Below are positions 1-4,891 of a stretch of DNA of 5,341 nucleotides, one piece after another (positions within the stretch are counted from its first letter, which is position 1; each line of letters starts with the position of its first letter). The notes beneath the pieces are model-generated. The model did not search any database and was not told the origin of the DNA. It was given only the letters and a program-made list of their open reading frames with translations. This DNA comes from Bacteroidota bacterium (lineage in GTDB: Bacteria; Bacteroidota; Bacteroidia; AKYH767-A; CANKSK01). The position numbers and the translations under genes are program-made. The stretch lies in the NCBI GenBank assembly GCA_947485425.1, contig CANKSK010000101.1, positions 1 through 5,341 on the forward strand, given 5' to 3'.

Positions 1-49
1 CAAAGGTCTATCTGTTATATGCGTTTTGTTTGTTCTTACAAGCATGTAA
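1..49. repeat. 49-bp direct repeat, copy 1
   Basis: This copy matches 108-156 at 48 of 49 positions; the only difference is A at 44 against T at 151. It begins at the window edge, so the repeat may extend further left or have more copies. It contains TGCGTTTT (20-27), the right half-site of the inverted repeat found before three downstream genes, and ends in the imperfect dyad TTACA-AGCA-TGTAA (36-49). The 58 bp between the copies is not related to the DNA after copy 2, so this is a dispersed or promoter-type repeat and not a simple tandem satellite. Confidence 0.9.
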
Positions 50-107
50 TCGGTTTAGGTTTTTTATATTGATATATAATGAATTTGTGTTCCTTTAATT
101 ATCGGTA

Positions 108-156
108 CAAAGGTCTATCTGTTATATGCGTTTTGTTTGTTCTTACAAGCTTGTAA
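108..156. repeat. 49-bp direct repeat, copy 2
   Basis: Second copy of the repeat at 1-49, with a period of 107 bp. It carries TGCGTTTT at 127-134 and ends in a perfect 14-bp palindrome TTACAAGCTTGTAA (143-156); the single base change from copy 1 makes the centre symmetric. It lies about 115 bp upstream of the first gene. Protein-binding sites controlling that gene are a reasonable inference, but the left half of the downstream operator (AAAACGCA) is absent here. Confidence 0.9.
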
Positions 157-215
157 AGTTTTTTCACTTCAGATGAAGCGTTGATCGGTGAATTTTTTAT
201 TTCGATTAAATTCAA

Positions 216-223
216 TAAATTTG
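216..223 (+). promoter_or_regulatory. candidate -7 promoter element for the first gene
   Basis: TAAATTTG fits the Bacteroidota -7 consensus TAnnTTTG exactly and lies 48 nt before the ATG at 272. No clear -33 TTG/TTTG box is visible about 20 nt upstream, where the DNA is a T-rich run, and the motif is short enough to occur by chance in AT-rich DNA. Confidence 0.35.
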
Positions 224-271
224 TCATGGCATGATTTGATTCGGTGAATTTGATTTTTTGTAGTGGAGAAG

Positions 272-874
272 ATGGATAACATTCGGATGAGTTTTTTTGG
301 CTTGGGTGCTTGTGTTGTGAAGTCTTCGCTTTCAGAAGCCGATTGGCAGATCTGTATGCGGGTGTCAAAGAAACTGGGATGTTCATTGCAAGAAGCTATT
401 TTTGATGCAGGTTTTTTTGAATATCCTGAAGTGACTTTTGGCTCCACATGGAAAGAGATGGGAAATATCTTTAGCCTATCGGGCATGATGAGCCATTATC
501 AGAGCCGCATAGAAATCAAGGTGAACAACAAGACAAAGCGTAAAATTTTATGGACAGATTTGCTTCGTCCTAATCTTCTCTTTCCCATTTATCATACTTC
601 AATCATGAAAAGGGATATTTCGGATTTAGCAGAAAGGGAAATCCTGATCTTTGAGCAAGAAGTAGGTATGCTTGGCCGTTATGAATGGGAGGTCGAGCAT
701 TTTGATTTGGATAAGATTTTGTTTCAAATCCATCAGGTGAAGTTGGTTTCACAGGGTACACTTGATATGGTAAGTGGCGTTTTGTATGATGGAAAAGAAT
801 TGCTAAGTGTTGGAGCGGATACGCTTGTAAAGGGTCAGTTTGCCTTGATCTCGGAAGGGAGTAGTCAAAAATAA
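272..874 (+). CDS. hypothetical protein, about 200 aa, first gene of the cluster
   Basis: I do not recognise this protein. The reading frame is open from GTG 263 to TAA 872-874. ATG 272 (MDNIRMSFFG...) is chosen because GGAG lies just upstream, though only 3 nt away; GTG 263 and ATG 287 are possible alternatives in the same frame. The product is soluble in character, with no signal peptide and no long hydrophobic segment. The N-terminal part (LSEADWQICMRVSKKLGCSL, then QEAIFDAGFF) looks helical. The C-terminal half, around YEWEVEHFDLDKILFQIHQV and later GVLYDGKELLSVGADTLVKG, reads as alternating strands, perhaps a beta domain. No catalytic motif or HTH was seen. It lies on the same strand 94 bp before the WYL regulator, downstream of two direct repeats with operator half-sites. 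Membership of the same regulon is inference from position. A real gene is likely; its function is unknown. Confidence 0.8.
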   Translation: MDNIRMSFFGLGACVVKSSLSEADWQICMRVSKKLGCSLQEAIFDAGFFEYPEVTFGSTWKEMGNIFSLSGMMSHYQSRIEIKVNNKTKRKILWTDLLRPNLLFPIYHTSIMKRDISDLAEREILIFEQEVGMLGRYEWEVEHFDLDKILFQIHQVKLVSQGTLDMVSGVLYDGKELLSVGADTLVKGQFALISEGSSQK

Positions 875-906
875 AATGTGGTGGTATCGCGATGGGACCA
901 TTTTAT
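871..906 (+). terminator. hairpin after the first gene, possible terminator
   Basis: ATAAAATG (871-878) and CATTTTAT (899-906) form a perfect 8-bp inverted repeat overlapping the stop codon of the first gene. The 20-nt loop contains the palindrome ATCGCGAT (886-893). The stem is AT-rich and no long U tract follows; TTTTATATAAAA (901-912), itself a palindrome, overlaps the right arm and runs into the WYL operator. Weak termination or a second protein-binding site are both possible. Confidence 0.35.
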
Positions 907-943
907 ATAAAACGCAAATGAATGCGTTTTATGTGTATATTTG
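907..943 (+). promoter_or_regulatory. WYL-gene operator (inverted repeat) and -7 promoter element
   Basis: ATAAAACGCA (907-916) and TGCGTTTTAT (923-932) form a perfect 10-bp inverted repeat with a 6-nt centre (AATGAA). A perfect TAnnTTTG element, TATATTTG (936-943), follows 3 nt later, 25 nt before the WYL start codon. No convincing -33 box is visible; the dyad occupies that region, so a bound protein would overlap the RNA polymerase site. The same arms recur at 2624-2650 and 3168-3196. Autoregulation by the WYL protein is inferred. Confidence 0.75.
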
Positions 944-968
944 CCTTTGTATACAGATGCTATAGATT

Positions 969-1991
969 ATGTCGTTTAATAAAGAGGCGTATATTCGTTA
1001 TATTATCATTGATACTTGTCTCACCGACAAGCAAAATCCTTATCCGAAGATGGATACTTTGATAGAAGCCTGCACTGAAAAGCTTGGAAAAGAATTTTCC
1101 ATTTCGGCCATACAGAAGGACATCAAAACGATGAAAGAGGATGAAGTGCTGGGCTTTTTGGCACCCATTAAATATAGTAAAAGTCACAATGGCTATTACT
1201 ATGCTGATGCCAATTATTCCATCCGGAAAATATCTTTACAAGATTCTGAGATTGAAGCCTTAAAAACAGCTACGGAAATGCTTTCTGTTTTTTCAGGTAG
1301 CCGCGTCAGTGAAAATTTTAGTCAGGCGGTAGATAAGATATTTGCATCTATCTATGAGCGTTTCCCGGAAGGGAAGAGTAAGCTGAAAATCATTCAGACT
1401 GATCATTCGATTATTCAAAAGGGATTTGAACATTTTGAATGGTTTCTTCAGGCAGCCCGAGAAAAAATACCGGTTTGTTTTGTGCATTATAGCTATCGGC
1501 ATCGTGATTTTAAATCCATCATTTTTCATCCGCTTATCTTGAAGGAGTTTCAGAACAATTGGTATTTGGTAGGGTATTCAGAAAATCATAAGGAAATTCG
1601 CACTTTCGGACTCGATCGGATATATGATCCAAAACTTTTAAAGCGAAAATTTATTGAACCCAAGGAAGATGTTCGGGACGATTATTTTCGCCACATCTAT
1701 GGGGTTTATCCGCTGGAAGGCAAGAAGCTTCAGCGCATTGAATTTATGGTTAGCCCATGGCTTTCAGATTATATGAATGCCCATCCGATACATAGCAGTC
1801 AGGTACGGAAAAAAGAAATGAGCCATGGACATGCCATTTTTTCCTTGCATCTGATTCCTTCAAAAGAACTGATTAATTTTTTTCTTTCCTTGAGTTCCCG
1901 ATTGGTGGTCTTGCATCCCAAATGGATTCAGGAAGATATTCGTGAGCATCATCAAACGGCCTTGAAATATGACAAGTACTACCAAAAGTAA
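969..1991 (+). CDS. WYL-domain transcriptional regulator (HTH-WYL-WCX), 340 aa
   Basis: The three-part layout of the YafY/PafBC-like WYL regulators is complete. Residues 1-85 are a winged helix-turn-helix: FSISAIQKDIKTMKED (43-58) fits the recognition helix region and HNGYYYADANYSI (73-85) the wing. Residues about 147-225 are the WYL domain, with IPVCFVHYSYRHR, FHPLILKEFQNNWYLVGYS (186-204) and RTFGLDRI (211-218). Residues about 255-335 are the WCX domain, with VSPWL, SQVRKKE and the HPKWIQEDIREH segment. The length is normal for the family. The start is fixed well: the in-frame ATG at 957 runs into TAG after one codon. WYL domains are known to sense ligands such as nucleic acids, and relatives BrxR and CapW repress phage-defence loci by binding inverted repeats as dimers. 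A matching dyad lies directly in this gene's promoter and before two downstream genes, so it is probably the regulator of the whole cluster; repressor rather than activator is inferred. The next gene overlaps its end by 23 bp. Confidence 0.92.
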   Translation: MSFNKEAYIRYIIIDTCLTDKQNPYPKMDTLIEACTEKLGKEFSISAIQKDIKTMKEDEVLGFLAPIKYSKSHNGYYYADANYSIRKISLQDSEIEALKTATEMLSVFSGSRVSENFSQAVDKIFASIYERFPEGKSKLKIIQTDHSIIQKGFEHFEWFLQAAREKIPVCFVHYSYRHRDFKSIIFHPLILKEFQNNWYLVGYSENHKEIRTFGLDRIYDPKLLKRKFIEPKEDVRDDYFRHIYGVYPLEGKKLQRIEFMVSPWLSDYMNAHPIHSSQVRKKEMSHGHAIFSLHLIPSKELINFFLSLSSRLVVLHPKWIQEDIREHHQTALKYDKYYQK

Positions 1992-2388
1992 ATATTTACT
2001 CAATGCCCCCAAATACCATGCAGGGGAGGGTCGCCCTGTTCTGTTGCGCATGGAGTTTGCCCCTACCTATACCAAGGTAGATTTTGGGTATCAGGCAACG
2101 GCATATTACAGAAAAGGGGGTTGGGTTAAAATCTCAAAGGATACTTTTATCCGCATACATGCTAGTGGAGAGGTTTTGCGTCTGCTTCGTGCTGAGCATA
2201 TTCCGGTTGCTCCTACCCAGCATTTTTTTAAGACCTCCAAGGATTGGTTGTATTACAGTTTGTATTTTCCGCCCATGCCTATGAAAAAAGGTTTTTTGGA
2301 TCTTGTGGAGGTAGATCCAGGAGAGGATACCGATTTTAATTATATGGATATTTTTTTGGATCCGAAGAAGCTCATCGAATTGAGATAG
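1969..2388 (+). CDS. small GGWV / HFF / LYFP-type protein, paralogue A, 139 aa
   Basis: The ATG lies inside the last codons of the WYL gene and the frames overlap by 23 bp, which suggests co-transcription and translational coupling. The protein is a paralogue of 2715-3164: by eye about 40% of roughly 95 aligned residues are identical. Shared blocks are YTKVDF (34-39), YYRKGGWVKISKDTFIRI (46-63), RAEHIPVAPTQHFFK (74-88), YSLYFPPMP (96-104) and a final DFNYMDI (122-128). Alternating hydrophobic residues point to a beta-sandwich of some 100 residues. Similar small domains occur in Bacteroidota proteins of unknown role, as far as I recall, and I cannot give a family name with confidence. No signal peptide, membrane segment or catalytic motif is seen, so a cytoplasmic binding or adaptor role is more likely than an enzyme, by inference only. 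The tight link to the regulator suggests a function tied to its signal or to the regulon output. Confidence 0.85.
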   Translation: MTSTTKSKYLLNAPKYHAGEGRPVLLRMEFAPTYTKVDFGYQATAYYRKGGWVKISKDTFIRIHASGEVLRLLRAEHIPVAPTQHFFKTSKDWLYYSLYFPPMPMKKGFLDLVEVDPGEDTDFNYMDIFLDPKKLIELR

Positions 2389-2714
2389 ATTAACTTATAG
2401 TGTAATGATTATTTGTGTACATAGATGGGTTTTGCTGTCGAGGATTTTATCTTTTTAAGGGCAGGTGGTTTTTCTGGACAGCCCTTTCCAATTGATTGGG
2501 AGTGCCTTCTGAAGTTCTTCTTCAAGCATGCATGTTGATGGCTGGCGGTCGTTTGGTTATCTTTCTTGCTTTTTCCGCTTTTTGGCGCTTTGTTATTTTA
2601 TTTCATATTTTTTTGATGAAAAAGTAAAGCGCATTTTCATTGCGTTCTACAAGGATAGCTTTGCGATATGTTTTCTACTATTCATTCTATTGTCATACCT
2701 AAAACTTACGTCTC
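2389..2714. other. 326-bp intergenic region between the two paralogues
   Basis: No gene is called here. It holds a weak hairpin, AAGGGC (2457-2462) with GCCCTT (2481-2486), 69 nt after paralogue A and without a following T run; the near-palindrome CCAAT-TG-ATTGG (2488-2499); a T-rich stretch whose hydrophobic translation (2528-2731) is judged spurious; and, at its right end, a full operator-promoter for paralogue B (2624-2663). GCGCTTT (2585-2591) is an inverted match to AAAGCGC (2626-2632) in the operator's left arm. The length suggests room for extra control elements or a remnant of deleted DNA. Confidence 0.6.
2624..2663 (+). promoter_or_regulatory. operator copy and -7 promoter element for paralogue B
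   Basis: GTAAAGCGCA (2624-2633), a 7-nt centre, then TGCGTTCTAC (2641-2650). The arms match those of the DUF932-gene operator (3169-3178 and 3186-3195) at 18 of 20 positions with identical spacing, while the centre is unrelated, as expected of a dimer-binding site. The inner CGCA...TGCG is intact; the two substitutions leave the outer dyad imperfect. TAGCTTTG (2656-2663) matches TAnnTTTG and follows after 5 nt, the same gap as at the DUF932 gene. The leader to the ATG at 2715 is 51 nt. Confidence 0.65.
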
Positions 2715-3164
2715 ATGAATATAAACGATGAAGAAATCGAAGTAAAAGAACTGGAAAAATGTATTTATCATCCGGTAGTCATCCATCAATCCAGTCGCGA
2801 GACAGAAATTCTTCGAATAGTGAATGAAGATGCATATACCCGTATTGATTTTATCTATTTTGCGCCCAAGTATTATCATTGTGGGGGTTGGGTAAGGGTA
2901 TTTCCAGAAATATTTATTAGGCCATCCCATTCGGATCTTAGGCTTCAACTCGTAAAGGCCGAAAATATTCCAATGGCTCCCTCGTATCACTTTTTTAAGC
3001 GAAGTGGCGAATGTCTTCCTTTTACACTTTATTTTCCTTCTTTGCCAAAAGATACGGTTTCTATTGATATTATTGAGAGGGAGGGACCCGGAAAAAATTG
3101 GTTTAATTTTTTCGGGGTGTCCATGGAGAAAATTCAAAGGGAGGCTTTGATGGTTGAAAATTAA
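2715..3164 (+). CDS. small GGWV / HFF / LYFP-type protein, paralogue B, 149 aa
   Basis: Diverged paralogue of 1969-2388, with about ten more residues at the N-terminus. Conserved blocks are YTRIDF (41-46), YYHCGGWVRVFPEIFIRP (53-70), KAENIPMAPSYHFFK (81-95), FTLYFPSLP (103-111), IDIIE (117-121) and WFNFFGV (129-135). The acidic N-terminus (MNINDEEIEVKELEK) is not a signal peptide and no membrane segment is present. The expected fold is a small beta-sandwich; I do not know the biochemical function. ATG 2715 is the first start in frame after the promoter at 2656-2663; ATG 2728 is out of frame. Unlike paralogue A it has its own operator and promoter, so its expression can differ in level from the regulator's. 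The DUF932 gene follows after 68 bp and also has its own operator. Two related but clearly different copies in one regulon suggest distinct roles or partners, for example a heteromer; this is inference. Confidence 0.87.
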   Translation: MNINDEEIEVKELEKCIYHPVVIHQSSRETEILRIVNEDAYTRIDFIYFAPKYYHCGGWVRVFPEIFIRPSHSDLRLQLVKAENIPMAPSYHFFKRSGECLPFTLYFPSLPKDTVSIDIIEREGPGKNWFNFFGVSMEKIQREALMVEN

Positions 3165-3167
3165 AAT

Positions 3168-3208
3168 AGTAAAACGCAAATGTAATGCGTTTTACTTCTG
3201 TTTCTTTG
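3168..3208 (+). promoter_or_regulatory. operator copy and -7 promoter element for the DUF932 gene
   Basis: AGTAAAACGCA (3168-3178) and TGCGTTTTACT (3186-3196) form a perfect 11-bp inverted repeat around a 7-nt centre, the best copy of the three. TTTCTTTG (3201-3208), one mismatch from TAnnTTTG, follows at the same distance as in the paralogue-B promoter and 24 nt before ATG 3233. The dyad starts 3 nt after the stop codon of paralogue B, so it could also act as a transcribed hairpin, but the repetition before unrelated genes favours a DNA operator. Confidence 0.75.
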
Positions 3209-3232
3209 TGTTGTTAAATTAAAACGATAAAA

Positions 3233-4060
3233 ATGAGTTCTCAAAAATTAAAAACCTCTTTGGCGTGGGATATAAAAGCCCAGCCCTTGTTTACCATCAC
3301 CAATCAGTCTACTTCTGCCAAGGCCATTATGCGGAATGATGATAATCGGATTTTGGGCATTGTAAGTGAAAAGTATAAAGCCTTTACCAATCGTGAGCAT
3401 CTGAAGTTGTGCCGCTCGGTAGAAAAAATAGGCCCTTTTAAAATTGAAGGCTTTACGGAGCTTCAGAAAGGTAAAACGGTATTGGCCTTTCTTCGCAATA
3501 ATCAACCGGATTTGAAATTGGCAGGATTGGATGTGAAGGAATATTTGGTGATCGGTAACTCACACGATGGAAGCAGGAGGTTATTTGTAGGCAGTTCGCA
3601 AACCTTGGTGCGTTGTGAGAATCAGTTTTATGCGATCGTGCCTTTTATGTGGGCAAAACATATTCATGGCGTTTCTGTTCAAAATGATTTTGTAAATGGC
3701 ATCAGAACGCAATATGAGGCTGGGAGAAAACAATTGTATACTCAGTTGGAAACGCTTTCCGCCAAAAAGGTCAATCATGAGTTGGTTGAGGATTTGTTGC
3801 TTTATTTGTTACACTCCGATAAAATAGATGCTTCCTATTCGAAGAAAAAGGAAATCTTGCAATCGGATGCGGCTTTGAATCTGCTGCGTTGTATAGACAA
3901 AGAAACTGCTGATCTGGGGCATAATGCCTTTGGTTTGTTCAATGGTGTGACTTGGTATACCACCCATGCAATGCGCAGAAATAAAGATAATTTTGGAAAT
4001 ACAAGTGGATTGGCACAAGAGCTGAATGCCAAAGCACTTGAATTTTGTCTTCAATTGTAA
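3233..4060 (+). CDS. DUF932 family (phage/plasmid-like) protein, 275 aa
   Basis: Recognised as DUF932 (the plasmid/phage-like TIGR03299 type) from the ordered motifs: an N-terminal segment with ILGIVSEKYKAFTNREHLKL (40-59), GFTELQKGKTVLAFLR (73-88), the core GNSHDGSRRLFVGSSQTLVR (108-127) followed by C128-E-N, and the C-terminal FGLFNGVTWYTTHAMRRN (233-250) followed by AQELNAKALEFCL. The family often carries VRxxCxN in the core; here it is LVRCEN. Length is at the short side of the family, with a short N-terminus, yet all blocks are present, so it appears intact. The family is common on plasmids, prophages and islands; its molecular function is not established, and a role in DNA metabolism of mobile elements is only assumed. 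The start has an A-rich leader (AAAACGATAAAA) typical of Bacteroidota. It has its own operator-promoter at 3168-3208, so it is predicted to be induced together with the WYL gene and paralogue B. Confidence 0.88.
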   Translation: MSSQKLKTSLAWDIKAQPLFTITNQSTSAKAIMRNDDNRILGIVSEKYKAFTNREHLKLCRSVEKIGPFKIEGFTELQKGKTVLAFLRNNQPDLKLAGLDVKEYLVIGNSHDGSRRLFVGSSQTLVRCENQFYAIVPFMWAKHIHGVSVQNDFVNGIRTQYEAGRKQLYTQLETLSAKKVNHELVEDLLLYLLHSDKIDASYSKKKEILQSDAALNLLRCIDKETADLGHNAFGLFNGVTWYTTHAMRRNKDNFGNTSGLAQELNAKALEFCLQL

Positions 4061-4082
4061 GCGAAGACGCTAAAGATTTTTT
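4060..4082 (+). terminator. weak candidate terminator after the DUF932 gene
   Basis: AGCG (4060-4063) and CGCT (4068-4071) can form a 4-bp stem with a 4-nt loop, followed closely by six T (4077-4082). An alternative overlapping pairing is GTCTTC (4047-4052) with GAAGAC (4063-4068). The stem is very short for intrinsic termination, so the call rests mainly on position and the T run. Confidence 0.3.
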
Positions 4083-4381
4083 GTGGCAGGGCGGAATCTA
4101 CAAATCCTGCTGAAACAGATTGGTTAGCTGCAATCCCAATACACTGTAAACTACAACATTTCTTCATAAGCGACTAAACAAAACCAAAGAATGAAAAAAA
4201 ATAGCAATAGAGAAACACATCCTCAACGAAATTAATTGGCAACTTCCTGGTTTGGTAATTTATTCTGCAAGAGCCGTGATGCCAAATTTAATTCTGATAA
4301 ATTAGCAGATATTATTTTTGGCAAAATATCTGTCAACTGCTTAGAAAAACGGAAAGAAATGAATCATAAAAAATTCCAGCA
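4061..4381. other. 321-bp region without a convincing gene; possible interrupted ORF
   Basis: No intact gene is seen. A plus-strand frame starts at ATG 4191 (MKKNSNRETHPQRN) and stops at TAA 4233-4235; the same frame is then open to TGA 4404-4406, giving LATSWFGNLF... and ...DAKFNSDKLADIIFGKISVN. Read through, it would be about 70 codons, so a nonsense-broken small gene is possible. Another frame reads KHILNEINWQLPGLVIYSAR and stops near 4303. Neither is recognised. No operator copy like those at 907, 2624 and 3168 is present, which fits with the end of the regulated cluster. Confidence 0.4.
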
Positions 4382-4891
4382 ATGTCAGCAGGAACATCAT
4401 ATTTGATGTTAAGGTTTGCAAATTCAAGTGTTGACCCATATACGCGCTCAGCCATAGAGGCCGTTTTGGGCTTCGCCCTGGCCCTTAGTTCTAAAAATAA
4501 CCACCCGTTCATTGGTAAAGGGACCATGATAGCTGGTGCATTGCAAATAATTGATGTTACCAAGAGAGGCAGGTTGGTCAAAAACCAATGTAATTTGCTC
4601 GTATATGTAATCGGCGAAAACAGCGGTATATCGGTTCTTGAATTTGGTCAAGTACCCTCAGATACTATAGATGGATTTTCATTCAAAGGATTACATGGTG
4701 TTTTTAAATTTTCTGATGGTATTTATGCAAAAATAAACTTAAACTTAAACTTAAACAATGAGGTTCAATATACGCCTGGCCTTGGTAAATTTATTAATCA
4801 AAATGTAAGGAGCGGTGGCTATAAAACAAAACAATGGGTTGATCAACAATCTGACCTGAGATGGAAAGAACTATTTGGCAAATCAATTTAA
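4382..4891 (+). CDS. hypothetical protein, 169 aa
   Basis: Not recognised. The frame is closed by TAA at 4367-4369, so ATG 4382 is the first usable start; no Shine-Dalgarno site or clear promoter precedes it. The N-terminal third (TRSAIEAVLGFALALSS, 21-37, and GKGTMIAGALQIIDVTKRGR, 45-64) is hydrophobic and small-residue rich, possibly a helical hairpin but not a clear signal peptide. The middle (LLVYVIGEN, GISVLEFGQV, GVFKFSDGIYAKINLNL) looks like beta strands, and the C-terminus (SGGYKTKQWVDQQSDLRWKELFGKSI) is polar and rich in K and W. A TAAACT hexamer repeat encodes the NLNLNL segment (119-124 or so). Codon use is ordinary, supporting a real gene, though it might be the 3' part of a longer gene that was broken upstream. 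It overlaps the next doubtful ORF by 31 bp. Function unknown; it has no operator linking it to the WYL cluster. Confidence 0.55.
   Translation: MSAGTSYLMLRFANSSVDPYTRSAIEAVLGFALALSSKNNHPFIGKGTMIAGALQIIDVTKRGRLVKNQCNLLVYVIGENSGISVLEFGQVPSDTIDGFSFKGLHGVFKFSDGIYAKINLNLNLNNEVQYTPGLGKFINQNVRSGGYKTKQWVDQQSDLRWKELFGKSI
4734..4756. repeat. TAAACT hexanucleotide repeat
   Basis: Three full TAAACT units plus TAAAC lie inside the 169-aa ORF and encode alternating Asn-Leu. The unit is six bases, so gain or loss of a copy would change the protein by two residues without shifting the frame. Confidence 0.8.

Noticed and set aside
1..156. CRISPR array from two near-identical repeats
   Set aside because: Only two copies are visible, the repeat is 49 bp and the spacing 58 bp, longer than normal spacers, and no cas gene is present. 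The repeats contain promoter- and operator-like elements instead.
99..486. Two minus-strand frames across the start of the first gene
   Set aside because: Both run antisense to the better plus-strand gene or its leader, have low-complexity composition and no promoter; judged as shadows.
2457..2486. AAGGGC / GCCCTT hairpin as the terminator of paralogue A
   Set aside because: A 6-bp stem with an 18-nt loop, 69 nt beyond the stop codon and without a T tract, is too weak to call.
2528..2731. 67-codon hydrophobic ORF between the paralogues as a small membrane protein
   Set aside because: It comes from T-rich DNA that yields hydrophobic residues by chance, has no visible start signal, overlaps the next gene by 17 bp, and contains a complete operator and -7 element for that gene.
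2706..3179. 157-codon minus-strand frame
   Set aside because: It is fully antisense to paralogue B, whose conserved blocks match paralogue A, so the plus strand is the coding one.
4333..4651. Minus-strand frames antisense to the 169-aa ORF
   Set aside because: Their residue composition is less protein-like than the plus frame and they are shorter; the plus-strand ORF is preferred, though neither has a recognised homologue.
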